This document shows positions 33,201 to 46,368 of a stretch of DNA of 64,000 nucleotides, piece by piece. The stretch's first letter is position 1, and the number at the start of each line of letters is the position of its first letter. A model generated the notes under the pieces. That model saw nothing but the letters and a program-made list of their open reading frames with translations. It ran no database searches and was not told the origin of the DNA. The position numbers and the translations under genes are program-made. The stretch lies in NCBI GenBank assembly GCA_950106755.1, contig OX467091.1, positions 8,325,538 to 8,389,537 of the forward strand, written 5' to 3'. The stretch comes from Climacium dendroides. Its lineage: Eukaryota; Streptophyta; Bryopsida; Hypnales; Climaciaceae.

Positions 33201-36190
33201 TCATTGTCAATTCTTGACTTTGCTGCAACAACAAGGTCATGAATTTAGAGAGAGTTTTTTTCTCTATTGGATTGTACTTTGGTTGATCAATGTAAATTGT
33301 TGTATAAAACAATTTGGTGTTGTAACATCCTCAATTGGCTATAGATTTTTCAACCACATTAATTTTCCATTGTATTTTTGAATATGGCTCCTTCACCCCT
33401 TCATTGCCAATATAATTCTCGGAGAATTGGGACTTGTTTGATGGTCAACTACTCTAGGTTAACACAAACTAGCCATGGGCAATGGGCACTCGAATTGGAC
33501 ATCCTTTGGCCCCTGGTCTAGTTTAGTCCCTACCTTGAAGATTCCCATATTCAAATGTTGATGGGCCACTTTAATTAGCCATGAGGGGCCTCATATTGAT
33601 ATGCTATTTGGCTCTTTGATTCCTTGTAGTAATGCACTAAGGTTGCATCTTGTCTATGGTCCCATGTTTGTCATGTTTTTCTGCTATGCCATTGTGTCTA
33701 GCTTATATGTTCCATTTCATAGCAATGAAATCCCTTTTCATTCGTTTAAAAAATGTCTTTTCGATACTTCCTTGATTGATTCAAGGTAGATTTTGTTTTG
33801 CTTTTGAGACTCATACTAGTTTGTAGTCTATATTTTAACACAAGTACTTATAATAACATTCATATGATTAAAAAGAGATAATATAACCCTTGAATCCACT
33901 AAATTTGTTTGATATGTCCCACTCCTAATGTGCTTTTGAGACATATAGTTGGGTGAGTGCAAGAAAGACTCACCAGTTTTCGTAGCGTTTTGCTTAGTAC
34001 CTAGTTTCAGCAACTCAGTACTATGAGTACTACAGTACTGTACTGCAGAATTGGAAAGCATTACATGGACTGTTGATAAAATTGCAGATTGAGGTTACAA
34101 TCGACAAGTGTCTAGCTACTATACACTTGGGCAGAACTTGATGAAGGCGGGTAGCTATAGGAGTATTACCAAATACTCGATGTTGTCTTATAGTATTGTT
34201 GTAGCCTGGGGTCTCAGTTTCTCATTGAAAATAGTGAAGTCCACTTTTAAATTTTTAGAAAAAAAAGAACCATTATTTTAAAAAATAAAAAATGGCCATT
34301 TTGATAGACTTTGTCCTCATTACATTTCACCCGCCTCCCCCCCCAAAACCCATCTATATTGTTCAAAATGGCGCGCGCAAGTGACCTTTATTCGAGCGCT
34401 CGTGACGCACTTGAAATTGAGTTTTCTTTAAAATCCTTTGGTAGGATCATGCAAATACATTATAGGAAGAGCCCATAAAAATTTCAGCTCAAAATGATCA
34501 AAATTGAATATTCCCCAGTACTAAAAACCCCTAAACTACAAAGTGTGACAAATGAGCTAAATTAGAAATTAACTAGAAATTGATTTTTTTAATTCTTAGA
34601 AAATATGGCCTCTCGTGGCTATGGAGTTCTCCACCTCCCAAAAAAATTTCAACTTCATTTTCTTGAACCTCCAAAAGTTGTGGCCAATGACAACTCTATC
34701 ACTCGAAGTGTAACGCAAAAAAGGACTAGTCTTTCTTGCACTCACCCAACTAGATGCTAGAGAACATAGCAAATCCAAATTAGTATTGTACTGGATTGTA
34801 GTGATACTCTTCAGAGAAGTAATTAGAGCTTGTTTGCACATGAACGAGTTGGTCTGTTAGTCTAAAAACAACCAGCTACAATAAAAAATGGAAACTTAAA
34901 AAGAGCTCCAGTGTTTGATAATAACCATGAGTATGTATTCGTGTATGCATAGCTACATTGAACTAGTTCATGTTACTTTGTTGTCTTTGTTGTGGATTGT
35001 GACCCAAATCTTTGTCGTAGCAAAGATTGTTCCCTGTGATACTCACAACTCTCTTCACTGAAATGTTGCAGTTGTATTCTTGTAACACAAACATATTCAT
35101 ATTCTAAGTAAAGCATAAATATAGTGATGGATTTGAACAATGTAAATTGCTACAATAAGTGTCCTTCATACACCAATAAGATTGAATGTTTGGAATTTTT
35201 CAAAAAAATCCTCAGGAGGTGGTAATCCTTACTTGTACCCATGCCAAATAGTAGACTGTTAGTATGCCACTTGACATGTACGAGGTGTCAACACATTACC
35301 ACAACTCATTATCATTATTCACCTAAGAATCAAATCTCAAAACAAAACAATGGCATGAATATGTTTGCGGAATGAACACCAAGAAGGCACCACCTGTTGG
35401 CCGCTATCTCAATACCAATCTGGCCTTTGAATAGATCAAAGGCAAGAAAAAGCATGTGTAATGCTGGTCATTTTCAATTTTTTTTTAAAAAGTCCAGAGA
35501 GGTAGCTAGTTGTGTGGTAGTTTCACTAGCTCTGTGAATCAATAGACTATTTATAGTCCAACTTAGACTTAACTCCATCCCAATTAAGGCACAGTCCCTG
35601 TGAATCAATAGACTATTTATAGTCCAACTTAGACTTAACTCCATCCCAATTAAGGCACAGTTCCAAGAGCACTGTCATTATTTATTGATAAATCTTGGCT
35701 GTCATTATTTATTGATAAATCTTGTATATATAACCATAATATGAGACCCAGAGGTGTACATTGAGGTCATGATTGAGGTCATGTGTGAGTGAAAGTATCA
35801 TCAGGGTATTAGCCTTTGTGTAGACTGCTAGTTTCAGCAAGTGTAGTGTGGTGCTACGCACTCATTTTCATTAGTATAGAAATTCTTAAACTAATATTGA
35901 AAACATTCTCCATTTTTCCACAATGATCTATATAATTGTGTTATAAGTGATCATATTTTGAATGTAGAAAAAGTAGTAAAAGTTTAAAATTCATGGAGAA
36001 AAAACAGAATTTTAATTTAAAAAAGAAAGATATACATATGGATGTTTTTCACATATCGCCATATTTGAATCAAAAAAATTCATCATCAATGTTTTTCAAT
36101 CAATTATCATGTAAAACTATGAATTTTAAATGAAATAATTCACCAAAAATGAAGTTTTACTTTTTTTTGAAGCTCAAGTTTGATATGCTT
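30300..36190. other. Gene-poor stretch between repeat copies
   Basis: No gene is supported. About 31970-32330 is a fragment of the TTAACCCCTAAA repeat family. A 66-bp and a 27-bp tandem duplication lie at 35532-35725. Short frames such as 32725-33033 (minus) have no recognisable domain and a composition like the surrounding DNA. Confidence 0.5.
35532..35725. repeat. Adjacent 66-bp and 27-bp tandem duplications
   Basis: CTGTGAATCAATAGACTATT starts identical 66-bp units at 35532 and 35598. Immediately after, CTGTCATTATTTATTGATAA starts 27-bp units at 35672 and 35699. Both pairs are essentially identical, so both duplications are recent. Confidence 0.9.
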
Positions 36191-37480
36191 AATTTGTTGA
36201 TTCGGAACACCATTTTGTACCATCCCATGTGAGGGTTCGTAAATTGCTGCATTGATTGTCAATGTCGACAGCATACACAGCAACTCTAGCCCGGATCCTG
36301 ACTGTACGAAATCACTGAAGCCTTCCATTTATATATATGATACAATTGCCGATCTTGGTAGGGGTCACAGGTTGTCAATGAGTTAGCTGGCCACAAACTT
36401 TTGCCAAACATAGAGGGACATGAATTTATCAAGTATATATCGGTACCGCTTTAAGTTACGTCACGGCAGTACATCTCAACAGGCAGCCACGTCAAAACAC
36501 AAATTCAACATTATGCACAACTGGCATGAAGTGTCAGTGGTACTTGTCGATCCACCGGATGCACTATGCAGTGACATCATGCTACAAAGGCGAAATCAAG
36601 CGCACGTACTCTGAAGAGGATGACCTCCACCAAGTTCATAATAACAACAATCTCGTTAATTAAACCAGAGGTATTTCTATACTTGACCGGCACCTTTGGA
36701 GAACGCACGTTCTAAAACAAAAATCCATACCCGTCCTAGATTTAAGACAATTGTTTATGAGTCGCATCTTGTGTGGTTGCCAAGAAGCATGAGAAATTGA
36801 CGATTCATTGTCAGTGCGATCGAATCCAGTTGAATTGACAAGCTAAGTCAAGTAAGTTTCAAACACGCATGTTACTTACCTCACAATGTGCGGGACCAAA
36901 GCCTAATTTGAGATATACGTATATATGGGGAGATCGATGGAGTCTCCGCCACTAGCGACACAGTGGCAAGTCGAATCAACTCCCAACTAGCGCCTCGAAT
37001 CAACTCCCAGCGCCCCTGAAAACTGCTGAGCTCGATTACATCCAAGTGACGTTGGAGGTACGCCTCGAGCTCTGTGCACTCGCTGCCTCGACACCGACCG
37101 AAATAGTTCTCAAATCGCTAGCTTTGCCAATCTAATCGATCTCCACGACAACCACGGGCTCCGCTGCACTGCACCTCCCACGAAAGACAAATTTACGGGT
37201 CCAAAATCGATCCAGAGCTCTCTCGAAGAGATCTCGAATTGAACGAACAACAGTGAGAGTCGCATCATTTGTAATGCGATCGCTCGATCGACGAGAACGC
37301 TGCTAGGATGAAAAGCTCTGGCCGACTAATTAAGTCTTCAAGAAATCACGATATGTCTGGCTGTAAGTTACTTGTTCGTCGGTTCTGTCCACGTCCTGGC
37401 TTGGAGGTAATGACATTAATTAATTATATTGGACGGATGCAAAGGCACCAAATTTGCAGGCAATCTGGACCAAGTTCAGA
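36190..37480. repeat. Triplicated segment, copy B2
   Basis: It is collinear with B1 and B3 from the CCATTTTGTACCATCCCATG block (36209) to the GC-rich part ending near 37480. It is not preceded by the A part of the duplication. It lacks the MITE and the hairpin found in B1. No intact frame is seen. Confidence 0.75.
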
Positions 37481-40400
37481 GAAGTACTGATCCAGTCCAG
37501 GCAAGCCAGGCCGTAGGCAATGAACTAGGTCTGGGCTCTGCAGGGGAAACTACGAGAAGAATGTGTCAACAACACTGGCAGGACAGCAAGTGCTAATGTA
37601 CTGATTGTGTAATTTAAATGATTTCCCCTTTGCACGACCCAATATAATTGATCTCATTCAGTTACCTCCAAGTCAGGACGCACAATTGACGCAGTCTGTA
37701 CAAGGCAGGCCACACAAGGTGATCGACTGGCTGCTGTCATGTTGGCGTGCTGCTGTCCGTGACTGATAGTTTCCTCAATTGTTTGGACTTCCAGAACATA
37801 GGATAGAAAATATGCAAGTGTACAATATTTAAGGGAATACTAGCCTGAGCACCCTCAAAACAATGGCAGTGCGATTGAGGCTCGTTAAGGTAGGAGGCTC
37901 TAAAAGCGCCACTCTCCTGCAGTTCTTCAAATCACCCACCGGGGCCGCTCGCCGACCATCACGACAAAAACTTCGGCCTTGCACCTGTGTCGCACGAAAG
38001 CTTGCGCTGGATTTCTTCACATCATTCTATTTTTTTCTCTGAAAAATGGTGTCAAAATATTTTTGTCCATGGAAACCTATGAAAAATTCAACAAAAAAAC
38101 AATTCTTTGACAGAAGATATTAGTGTTTTATTGTTGAAATTTTGTTCACAGAAACCTATGAAAAAATGAAGTCTATAAATTATTTTTCAACAAGATGCTC
38201 ATATTGCCCCCAAAACAAGATTGTCCACAACTTTCTCATCACTAGTCCAAATAGAATGGATCAAAGCTTCAAATGTAGACAAAATATAATCTTTGAGAAA
38301 AAAAATTAAAAATTAACAAAAATTCAAATTTATTTTCAGGCACCAATTAAAATAAAAATTATATGTTCAGAAAGCTAATTTGATTTTCTATCTTCAAAAG
38401 AAGTTTGAAAAAATCATATAAAAAATTAAGATTGCACGAGCCTACCTCAAATTCCAAGAGTCCTCCATAGGGATTTTGGGCCTTTAGGGATTAAAGGGTC
38501 GCTTTTAGAGCCTCTTACCTTGGATTGGAAAGCCTATAGTTTGCCTCTAAAGTCCTAAGCCCTCTTTTCCATCAAAAAACACTTAGTATTGTCATTTCTA
38601 TAGCAAAGAGCAAAAAAAATTTAATGTTTTTTTCCATATCTAACCATAAGATCTTATACTAGACCACTATAGAAATTTGTGGAAGAAATTTCACAAACTT
38701 TGACATTGTAAATTGAAAAATATTTGTGTTTAAAGTAAAGGAAACAACTTTTTTTGCACCTTTGCTCAACTACAATTTTCTGGCTTCGAACCTTCATAAC
38801 CTATAATTTTTCATCTACGAATTTTAAAATTCTAATTTTACATGATAAAGAACTAAGTTGAGAGTCTAAAAAAATTTCAAAAATTACAAAATTAGTTTTA
38901 ACTCATTAAAAAATTGTTAAATAGAAGTAGGTTCACGATTGAAGGAAAATCTAAATTGTTAAGAGCTGTAAAATGGGATTGAAATACACTAATCTCAATA
39001 GTGAGATTGTTTTAGCAAGAGATTTTAATCTTGTGAATTTTTTTTATTGTAAAATTTGAGGTCAGAAATGAATCCTACAAATTATTTTTTTCAAGAAGAT
39101 GCTCTAATTGCCTACAAAACAAAATTGTCCATAATTTTCACATAACAAATATAAATGGAATAAATCAAAACTTTCTGTGCCATAACTTTCGTTCCTAGGC
39201 TTTAATTGAAACAAAAATCGCATTTTCAAAAAGCTAATGTTTTTTTCTATCTTCACAAAAAAATTCAAAAAACCACAACCAATAGTGAGACCATAGGAGC
39301 CTACCCAAAATCCATTTTGTCCCCCAAGGCGACAATGGGACTTTAGGGGTTAATAGACTAAGTGATTGAGCTAGAAGAGTTACTTGAAATTCTTCTAAGA
39401 TGATAGGTGCATGTTGAATATTTACATGATTAATGCCCAAATTAGTTTTTTAAGAACTTTTGCATATTTTCACTCGTATCTTTTTTCAAACAAATATCAA
39501 ACTACATGAATTAGTCTCATTTGAATCATCACATTGGTCATTAATTCCTAAAGTTCTTTTACTATGTTTTCACCAAAAATATTCCAAAACTACCATTTTT
39601 AGTACAAGTACCAAATTTTAGAAAAAAAAAAATTGGGGACACATTATGGGATCTTATAGTACATTGGTTTGACAAGATGTGGAAAAAATTTCAGAAATTT
39701 TCACCATGTAGATTGCAAGATATTAGTGTTTGAAGTGGCAAAAATACTATTTACCTTTGCAAAAACCGGGTAGCTACACTTCACAATGTCACATTTATAT
39801 GAAAGAATGTTCAAAATGGTTGTAAATCTTCAAATTCATTTTTCAAGGCAAGTTGGCTACATGCTTAAAAAGAATTTAGATTATTTAGAATTGTACAACA
39901 CATAAAAAAATAGTAAATACAAAGAAATAGAGAATGATTAAAAATACTAAATTGTTTAACCAATTTATTTATGGAATTAAAAAATGCCAATCCCTATGGT
40001 TGTAATGTTGTAATAAACAATCTACACCTAATGTCTTCAATTTTTTCTAAAATATTGAAAATTGAGTTAAATAAAGGACTTCATAGTTTATTTTAGATTA
40101 TTGAAATTTGAGTTAAATAAGGGACTTCAAAGTTTATTTTAGAATAGAGATTCTATAACTACTTGGAAACTATTTGCAAACTAGAACTCCTTTTAACTTT
40201 CATCTCATTAATCAAAATCGAATGGTTCAAAGCTTTCCACATATAAATAAACCTACAAAACCAATTTCAAATTATCCCCTGATTGGTAAAAATTACATAT
40301 CATACAATAATTTTTTATCCATGTAGTCAAAAGTTATGAAAATTGTTGAGCCTTAAACACATGTTGTGCAAAAATTTCAAAGAAAAATAAATAAAAATTC

Positions 40401-42335
40401 TTTTTGTAGTGAGCTATCTAAAATTGCTATGTTGCCAAAAAATGTAGTTTGGTCCTCTACTCCTCTAGGGATTAAAGAAGGTTGCTTGTTGATTCTCCAA
40501 ACAATCCCTTGGATGAACACAAAGTACATTATTTGAATGAAACATCATTTGGAAGCAAGTCTTTCAATTTCATCTTTAAGAATGATCACTTCACAACATG
40601 TAGGAATTAAAATCCAATTTGTTTTTTTGTTTTTTGTTTTCATTTTTTATGAAGTTCAGAAGTGGCAATATTAAATGTTATAGTGGTGTACCAAAATTTC
40701 AACATTCATGCACATATTGAATAGAAAATATCACATTAATCCATATCACTTATCCATGATTCTGTTTTCATCCACAATCTAACGATTTCAACCATTTTTT
40801 TTTTAAAATTTGAAGTTTTCTGACAATTTTCTTCCTTGATAGTACCATTTTGTTTTAAAGGTCTAGTGCTGGCCTATTACTTTGGTGCAAATGGTCAACA
40901 AATCGCCAAAAAAAGAGACATTGGTTAGAAGGGATACCAAACCACTTCGGAGGTTTCTGAAATTCTGACTTTAATTTGATCCTGCCTCATGACATTTGCA
41001 TCTCTATTGCTTTCAAGAGTGTGAAGGTAACTTGATCAATAGAAAATCATCAAATGTAGGCACCTCTAGAAAATTCAAGCACACTACATCCGTCTCTCAT
41101 TTCCATGTGAAGTTTTGGACACTTTATTCATGTGCTTCAATTTTGCAAGTGCACACTAGTTTTTTTGTTTTTTTGTTCTTTTGTTTCATTTTTTATGAAG
41201 TGCTAAAGTGGCGATATAAAATGTTACAATGGTGCTCCCAATTTCAGCATTCATCTACATATTTGATAGAAAATATTACATATGTACATATTACATGTCT
41301 CTAGTTTTATCTTCATCCACAATCTGGCAATTTCATCCAAGTTTTTCTTAATTCAAAGTTTTATTTGCCATTTTTTAACCAAATTATATTTTCTTGGTGC
41401 AATATGGCATTAGAAAGCCAAAAAAAGCCTAGATGGGCACTCAATTTATTAGCTCATATTGGTTTTGGCTGGCAACAAGGGAAGAGTTAGTAGCTTAGGA
41501 CCAGTATTTTGCACTGGGCAAGAATGGTTCCTCGTTGAAATGATCTTGCAATTATCATGCAGTAAGTTACACTAGTGAAAATTTGGATTCTCTAGAGGGC
41601 TACAGGAAGTGCTTAAAGAGAACCTTGCATTACATTTATTTAGCATGAGGAGAAACTTTTCCCTATTCCTACACAATGTTAGTACTCCCAAATGTCAGAG
41701 CATTGGTCAACAAATATCACTATTAAAATGGAAGAGGATTGTGGCAATTAGTGCTTTATATTCAATCACAATTAAACAAAGCCATTATAGGTGTATTCCT
41801 TTGACAACAACGGAATAGGAAACTCATATATACTCTTTGTCAATTAAGATATTAAGATAAGGTGAATCTTTATTTTGTTACTAATTTTTTCCTTTTTCTA
41901 GCTCTTAGGGCTCTAAAAATAGACTCGCTTGTCAAATCCTAAGACCCTTTTGGCAAGCCTATTATTTATAGTTTCTACAAACTAGGCATTTGCTTATGGT
42001 TTGGTTAACATCCGCATATTTTGGAGAAGATGATTCAAGGGTTGGAGAATTGAAATTGGCTCATTTTTATCAGTGGTTGGAAAGTGTAGAAAGGGATTTC
42101 CATGTCTGAAGACGGATTGCATGTGGCCAATTAAAATAGTTCATAAATTGTGATTCTAACTCTTACAATGTATTATATATTGAAGGGTATAGTAGGACGG
42201 GTGGAAGGGACCGAAGACAGTACTACTTAAAATCCTACACCTACACTCTCCAAAAACTTTAAGAAAAAATTGAATTAAATTATCTAAAACGTAAAGAAAT
42301 GGATGGGAAGAAAGACAATGCCTATAAAGCCTACT
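37480..42335. other. AT-rich repeat cluster
   Basis: No gene is seen. Three diverged copies of the TTAACCCCTAAA-type repeat lie one after another (about 38050-38500, 38520-39350, 39540-40480). They share a block like AGATGCTCTAATTGCC...AAAACAAAATTGTCCA (38205, 39100). A 210-220 bp direct duplication lies at about 40610-40830 and 41158-41370. Confidence 0.55.
40610..41370. repeat. Direct duplication of about 215 bp, 548 bp apart
   Basis: Both copies run from a GTTTTTTTG-rich start through CATTTTTTATGAAGT and TTCATCCACAATCT. They are about 75-80 percent alike by eye. The DNA between them is unrelated. Confidence 0.65.
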
Positions 42336-42338
42336 TGA

Positions 42339-42583
42339 CACTAGTAGGAGCCCATGTTTAAGTTGACGGATTTTGTTCTACATCCAATGTAACAACCTTG
42401 TTTTTATGTCAACAATGACAACCAATGAAACATGAACATGTTATATTAAACACAAATGTAACATGTTCATGTTTAATGTAACATGTTTATGTTCCATTGG
42501 TCGCCATTGTTGACATAAAAACAAGGTTGTTACATTGGATATGGAACAATATCCGTCAACTTAAACACGGGCTCCTACTAGTG
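42339..42583. mobile_element. CACTA-type foldback MITE with TGA target duplication
   Basis: It starts CACTAGTAGGAGCCCATG and ends with the inverted CGGGCTCCTACTAGTG. The two arms of about 110 bp are nearly perfect inverted repeats. TGA flanks both ends (42336-42338, 42584-42586). It is noncoding and 245 bp long. A single arm of the same element lies at 24311. Confidence 0.92.
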
Positions 42584-42764
42584 TGATGCCACATGTTTGG
42601 TTGTACTAGAAAACTACAAACTAGGCAATAATTTTGTTAAGGTAGGCCAACCCAATTTTGTTTAGTGTCCAATTCCATCCAAATAACATTCAAATCCGTT
42701 CATTTTCCTAACAAAATCAATGCTTTAATGCCTACAAGCGGTAACATGTAAATCCTTTATTGAA

Positions 42765-44647
42765 TGGAAAATCAAAGTGGTAATAAGCTTCTCTACCTTA
42801 TATCTCCACCAAACGATTGGACTAGGAATTGTAATGATATTGATATAGATGAACTTTTTTCTTGTTGTCACTTTTTTTATCTCATTCTTTGTTGCAAACA
42901 TTGAAACTGGCAAGCTTACAAGTTTTTTCCACAATAGAGTAATCTAAATGTCATCTTCTATTTCTCTACCTTGTATTTCCATTTTCATGTCTTAAAAATG
43001 TGAATTTGAAATTTTTAATGAAATATTTCTACACTTCTACTTGCATAGCTTTAATCTCAAACCTTCAATCAAATCCATCATTGTAGTTTAATTGAAGGAA
43101 CCTCTCAAGAAGTTAGATGAGGAAGCCATTTGATTTTCAATAAGAAGAAATCCTATTTGACCATTCATTAATCACTTTATTAGAAGAAAATTGAGCCCTC
43201 CATTGAGGTGCTTTCTAATGCTTCAATCTAATTTTAGGAATTGACATATCCCCAAGTTCCTAAGATTAGATTAATCTTTGGAACTAATGTGGTCAACTCT
43301 CTAAGATTAGATTAAACTCTAGAACTAGATTTATATTAATCTTTGGAATTAACTCTTGAACTCACAACCCCTTGAAGGTTTGGTTTCCCTTCTAATGTTT
43401 GGTTGTTGCAACATTTTAGGGTTAAATGGCATACTTGAGAGTGCCAAAATTTTAGCTTTGAAGTATCTATCTCTAAGAACTATAACAAGTGTAGATCTAA
43501 GGTTTAAGATAAGTGAATTTATTATTGTCAATTAACAAATATATGTGAAGTTTTAAATAATATTCACCACTTCAATGAGAAAAAGTCACAATTGACTCTC
43601 TAGTGTTGCCAAATGAATCAACAATTGGATGATTTATACATTGTGGTATCCAAACCTATGTCTAGAACCTATGCATGTGTAGATCGTTGCAATGAAACTA
43701 AGTGCCAATTTTGTTAAATTGAATTTTTTTATTATAATGTAACAATGGACCTTCAAGCAAAGAAAATAGAAAAAGATTTAGAGAAGATGTGGGTTCAAAG
43801 TTCAAGTTTAGAGCATAGGGAGATTAGTAGGGCATTACCTTTCGGGCTATTATATTTCAATATGTAACTTTATTTCCTCCCCTCAAATTCTTTTTTAATA
43901 AAATTTGGAGGAACAAAGTTACATCTTGAAATATAATATCCCAAGAGGTATCGCCCTCCCATTTTTTCTTGTGGAGGTGCATATTGTTGTAATGAAATGC
44001 AATTTGCATATGAATTATTTTGCATATTTTGCATATCATTCAACAAAAGCTAACGGGAATGACTATCAAAATAGCAAATGAAACATTGTCAATTTATCAA
44101 AGTTGATGCCAAATGTAGTGCCCAAGATTGAAGGTAGCATTCCTTAATAATTTTTTGGAGAACTCATACTTGTGCACCATTAGCATTTTTTTTATTCAGT
44201 AAACAAAAATCTATTTCTACATTCACATCCATTGTGATTTTAGGAGAAATTTGTAGTGGCTAAGTCACAACATATCAATTCTCTTGAGAGTTCACAACAA
44301 TAACAACTGTAGAGAAAGTTAGTTCAACCACACTTGCATGTAGTAAGTTTAGATGCATAAATTATATATACAAGAGCATTTTCCAACACATCATTTTTTA
44401 TTTACACATGTAACAATTCAATATTCATCTTGTCAAAGTTTGTGAAATTCCAACATGAAGAGAAAATGAGAGATAAAGACATTGAGAAGGCTTTAATCAA
44501 AAAGGGTCTATCCACAAAAGCATTGTGTTCAAGTAGAGCAAATGAAGAAGGAATTCTACATAACAATATTCTCATATTCCAAATTAGATACTCACACATT
44601 TTATTACCCTACATCCTTCATGGATACATTTTGAAAAACATGGGCTT
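42765..44647. other. AT-rich left part of copy A2
   Basis: No gene is seen. About 42860-43160 matches 22810-23120, and about 44360-44650 matches 25150-25450. The middle part is poorly conserved between copies. Confidence 0.5.
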
Positions 44648-46045
44648 TTAATGTTGGGGTGCAAAGTGTGGTTTCATCCCATTTGAGCCAATGATTGCTA
44701 CATATGTTTGTATCAAAGTAGCTATGGTGACTATAGTAGCTGCAAGATATGATAATGGAATCCATGGTCTAGAACAAAATTTCTTCTTGAACTCAAACCT
44801 ATATTTGTTTCTTTTTTGTTTTGTATAATTTTTCATATTAGTCATCATTATGAAAAACTTGTAGGTGACACGAGGAACCAAAATATTGCAATTGAGACGT
44901 TTCCACATGTCTACTACAATGTCATGTGAGCCAACTTCTACTGTTAAAACACCCTGTTTTTCTAAAAGAATGACATCTTCTCGAGTTCTCATCAAACCTC
45001 CCATAAAACTTGTATAACACCTAGCAACATATTGTTGGCGTCCGTTAGGTCTTGTTAGTGATTCGTGTACAACAAGGTTGCGAAGAAATGTCTCAGTTTC
45101 ATCATATACTTGAAGAAAAGGCACTGACAAGCAACCTTTCTCAAATGAAATGTCTTCAAAACATGTGAACTCCTTGCCTTTTATGGTCACCCCACATGCC
45201 TCCAAATCAATAGCTGAATATCTCAAGGGAAAAGATTTAACATGAGTTGCTTCCAAGCATTCTGACCCACATAACATGCGGTAGGTGCTATCAAGAATGT
45301 GGACACCTCGATAAGAATCAGCATGTTGTAATCGATCATTCATTCTCCTCTCAAAAACCTCATGTTTTTTAGTGTCATCAATAAGAAGATCAAGAGAAGA
45401 ACTACACCACACACATTTACCAATATTCCTTACTTGCCAATCCTCGCTTTCCCATTCTCGCATCTTACCCACATTGTCTTTGCATTCCGTCACTAATATG
45501 CCAACCACTCTCTTCAACAACTCCATGGAAATTTGATTTTCCACCAACCAAAAAGCTTCCCACTTTAAATTAGAATACACGTCCAATACCGGGTTCTTCA
45601 TCACTTTTTGCAATGCCAGGCCTAAGCTATTAACTCCTCCACCTTGACCTTGCAAATCTACAACCAAGAAAAGGGCATCCAAAGCCAAACGACACCTGAT
45701 TTCCTCAATCGTGTAGGAATTTGCATATAGACTATCACGATACATTGCTTCCCAATACTCCTTTGGCTCAAGGACCACGTGTTTACAAAAGCTATCCCAT
45801 CGGTCTCCTGTGAGTTGTAATGTTCTTGCAACTTCAACTTTCAATCCTTCAATGCTATTGGAATGAAGACTTTGAGGGCAATGATGTAGGCCAAATCACC
45901 AATACAAAGGTTCATATTGCTCAATATTGGTCCTCATTTCAAAAGGTACCTTCCATATCAAAAGTTGTGAAGGAACATCATTAGCTCCATCCTTTTCGAG
46001 GGCAGCATGTATTTGAACAATCCAACTGCTATTTTTAATTTCCAT
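44648..46045 (-). pseudogene. DUF247 (UPF0481) protein gene, copy 2, one nonsense codon
   Basis: A single-exon DUF247 gene of about 1.4 kb whose only visible lesion is an in-frame TGA at 45896-45898, where copy 1 reads Gln (HWQFGLHH). Downstream of it the frame is open for about 398 codons, with the same blocks as copy 1: RWDSFCKHVVLEPKEYW, ALDALFLVV, EDISFEKGCLSVPFLQVYDE and a C-terminal transmembrane segment (IPLSYLAATIVTIATLI). Translation from an internal start could give an N-truncated protein. The copies are roughly 85 percent identical by eye and carry different stops, so each decayed separately. Confidence 0.85.
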
Positions 46046-46117
46046 CATTTCTAGATTTGTTCCAACCTCAAAACCTGTAGATATGTCCACAAAGTAATCA
46101 TTCAGAAAGATCGATTA

Positions 46118-46364
46118 TAGGGAATTTCATTAAAATGGCGATATTCTGCATGCCATTTACGCCATGTCAAGAGCACGCACGACTGCGCTTCTCGGCATGT
46201 CAACCTCATAGATGTGCCAATTCTATTCCCAACAAGTCCAAATTGCAACACAACTTCCATGTTTCTTCACCCCTATGCCATCTTTCTATAAATTTCTTCC
46301 ATTTTGTAGTCCTCCTTTGTGCCATTTTCACAGAATATTCGTCATTTTAATGAAATTTCCCATA
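46118..46364. mobile_element. MITE of the GGGGAATTTCGTTAAAATGG family, with ATTA duplication
   Basis: It begins TAGGGAATTTCATTAAAATG and ends with the inverted CATTTTAATGAAATTTCCCATA. It is flanked by ATTA on both sides (46114-46117, 46365-46368). The same place in copy A1 (26918-26921) has a single ATTA and no insertion, which fixes the ends and target duplication. Confidence 0.88.
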
Positions 46365-46368
46365 ATTA

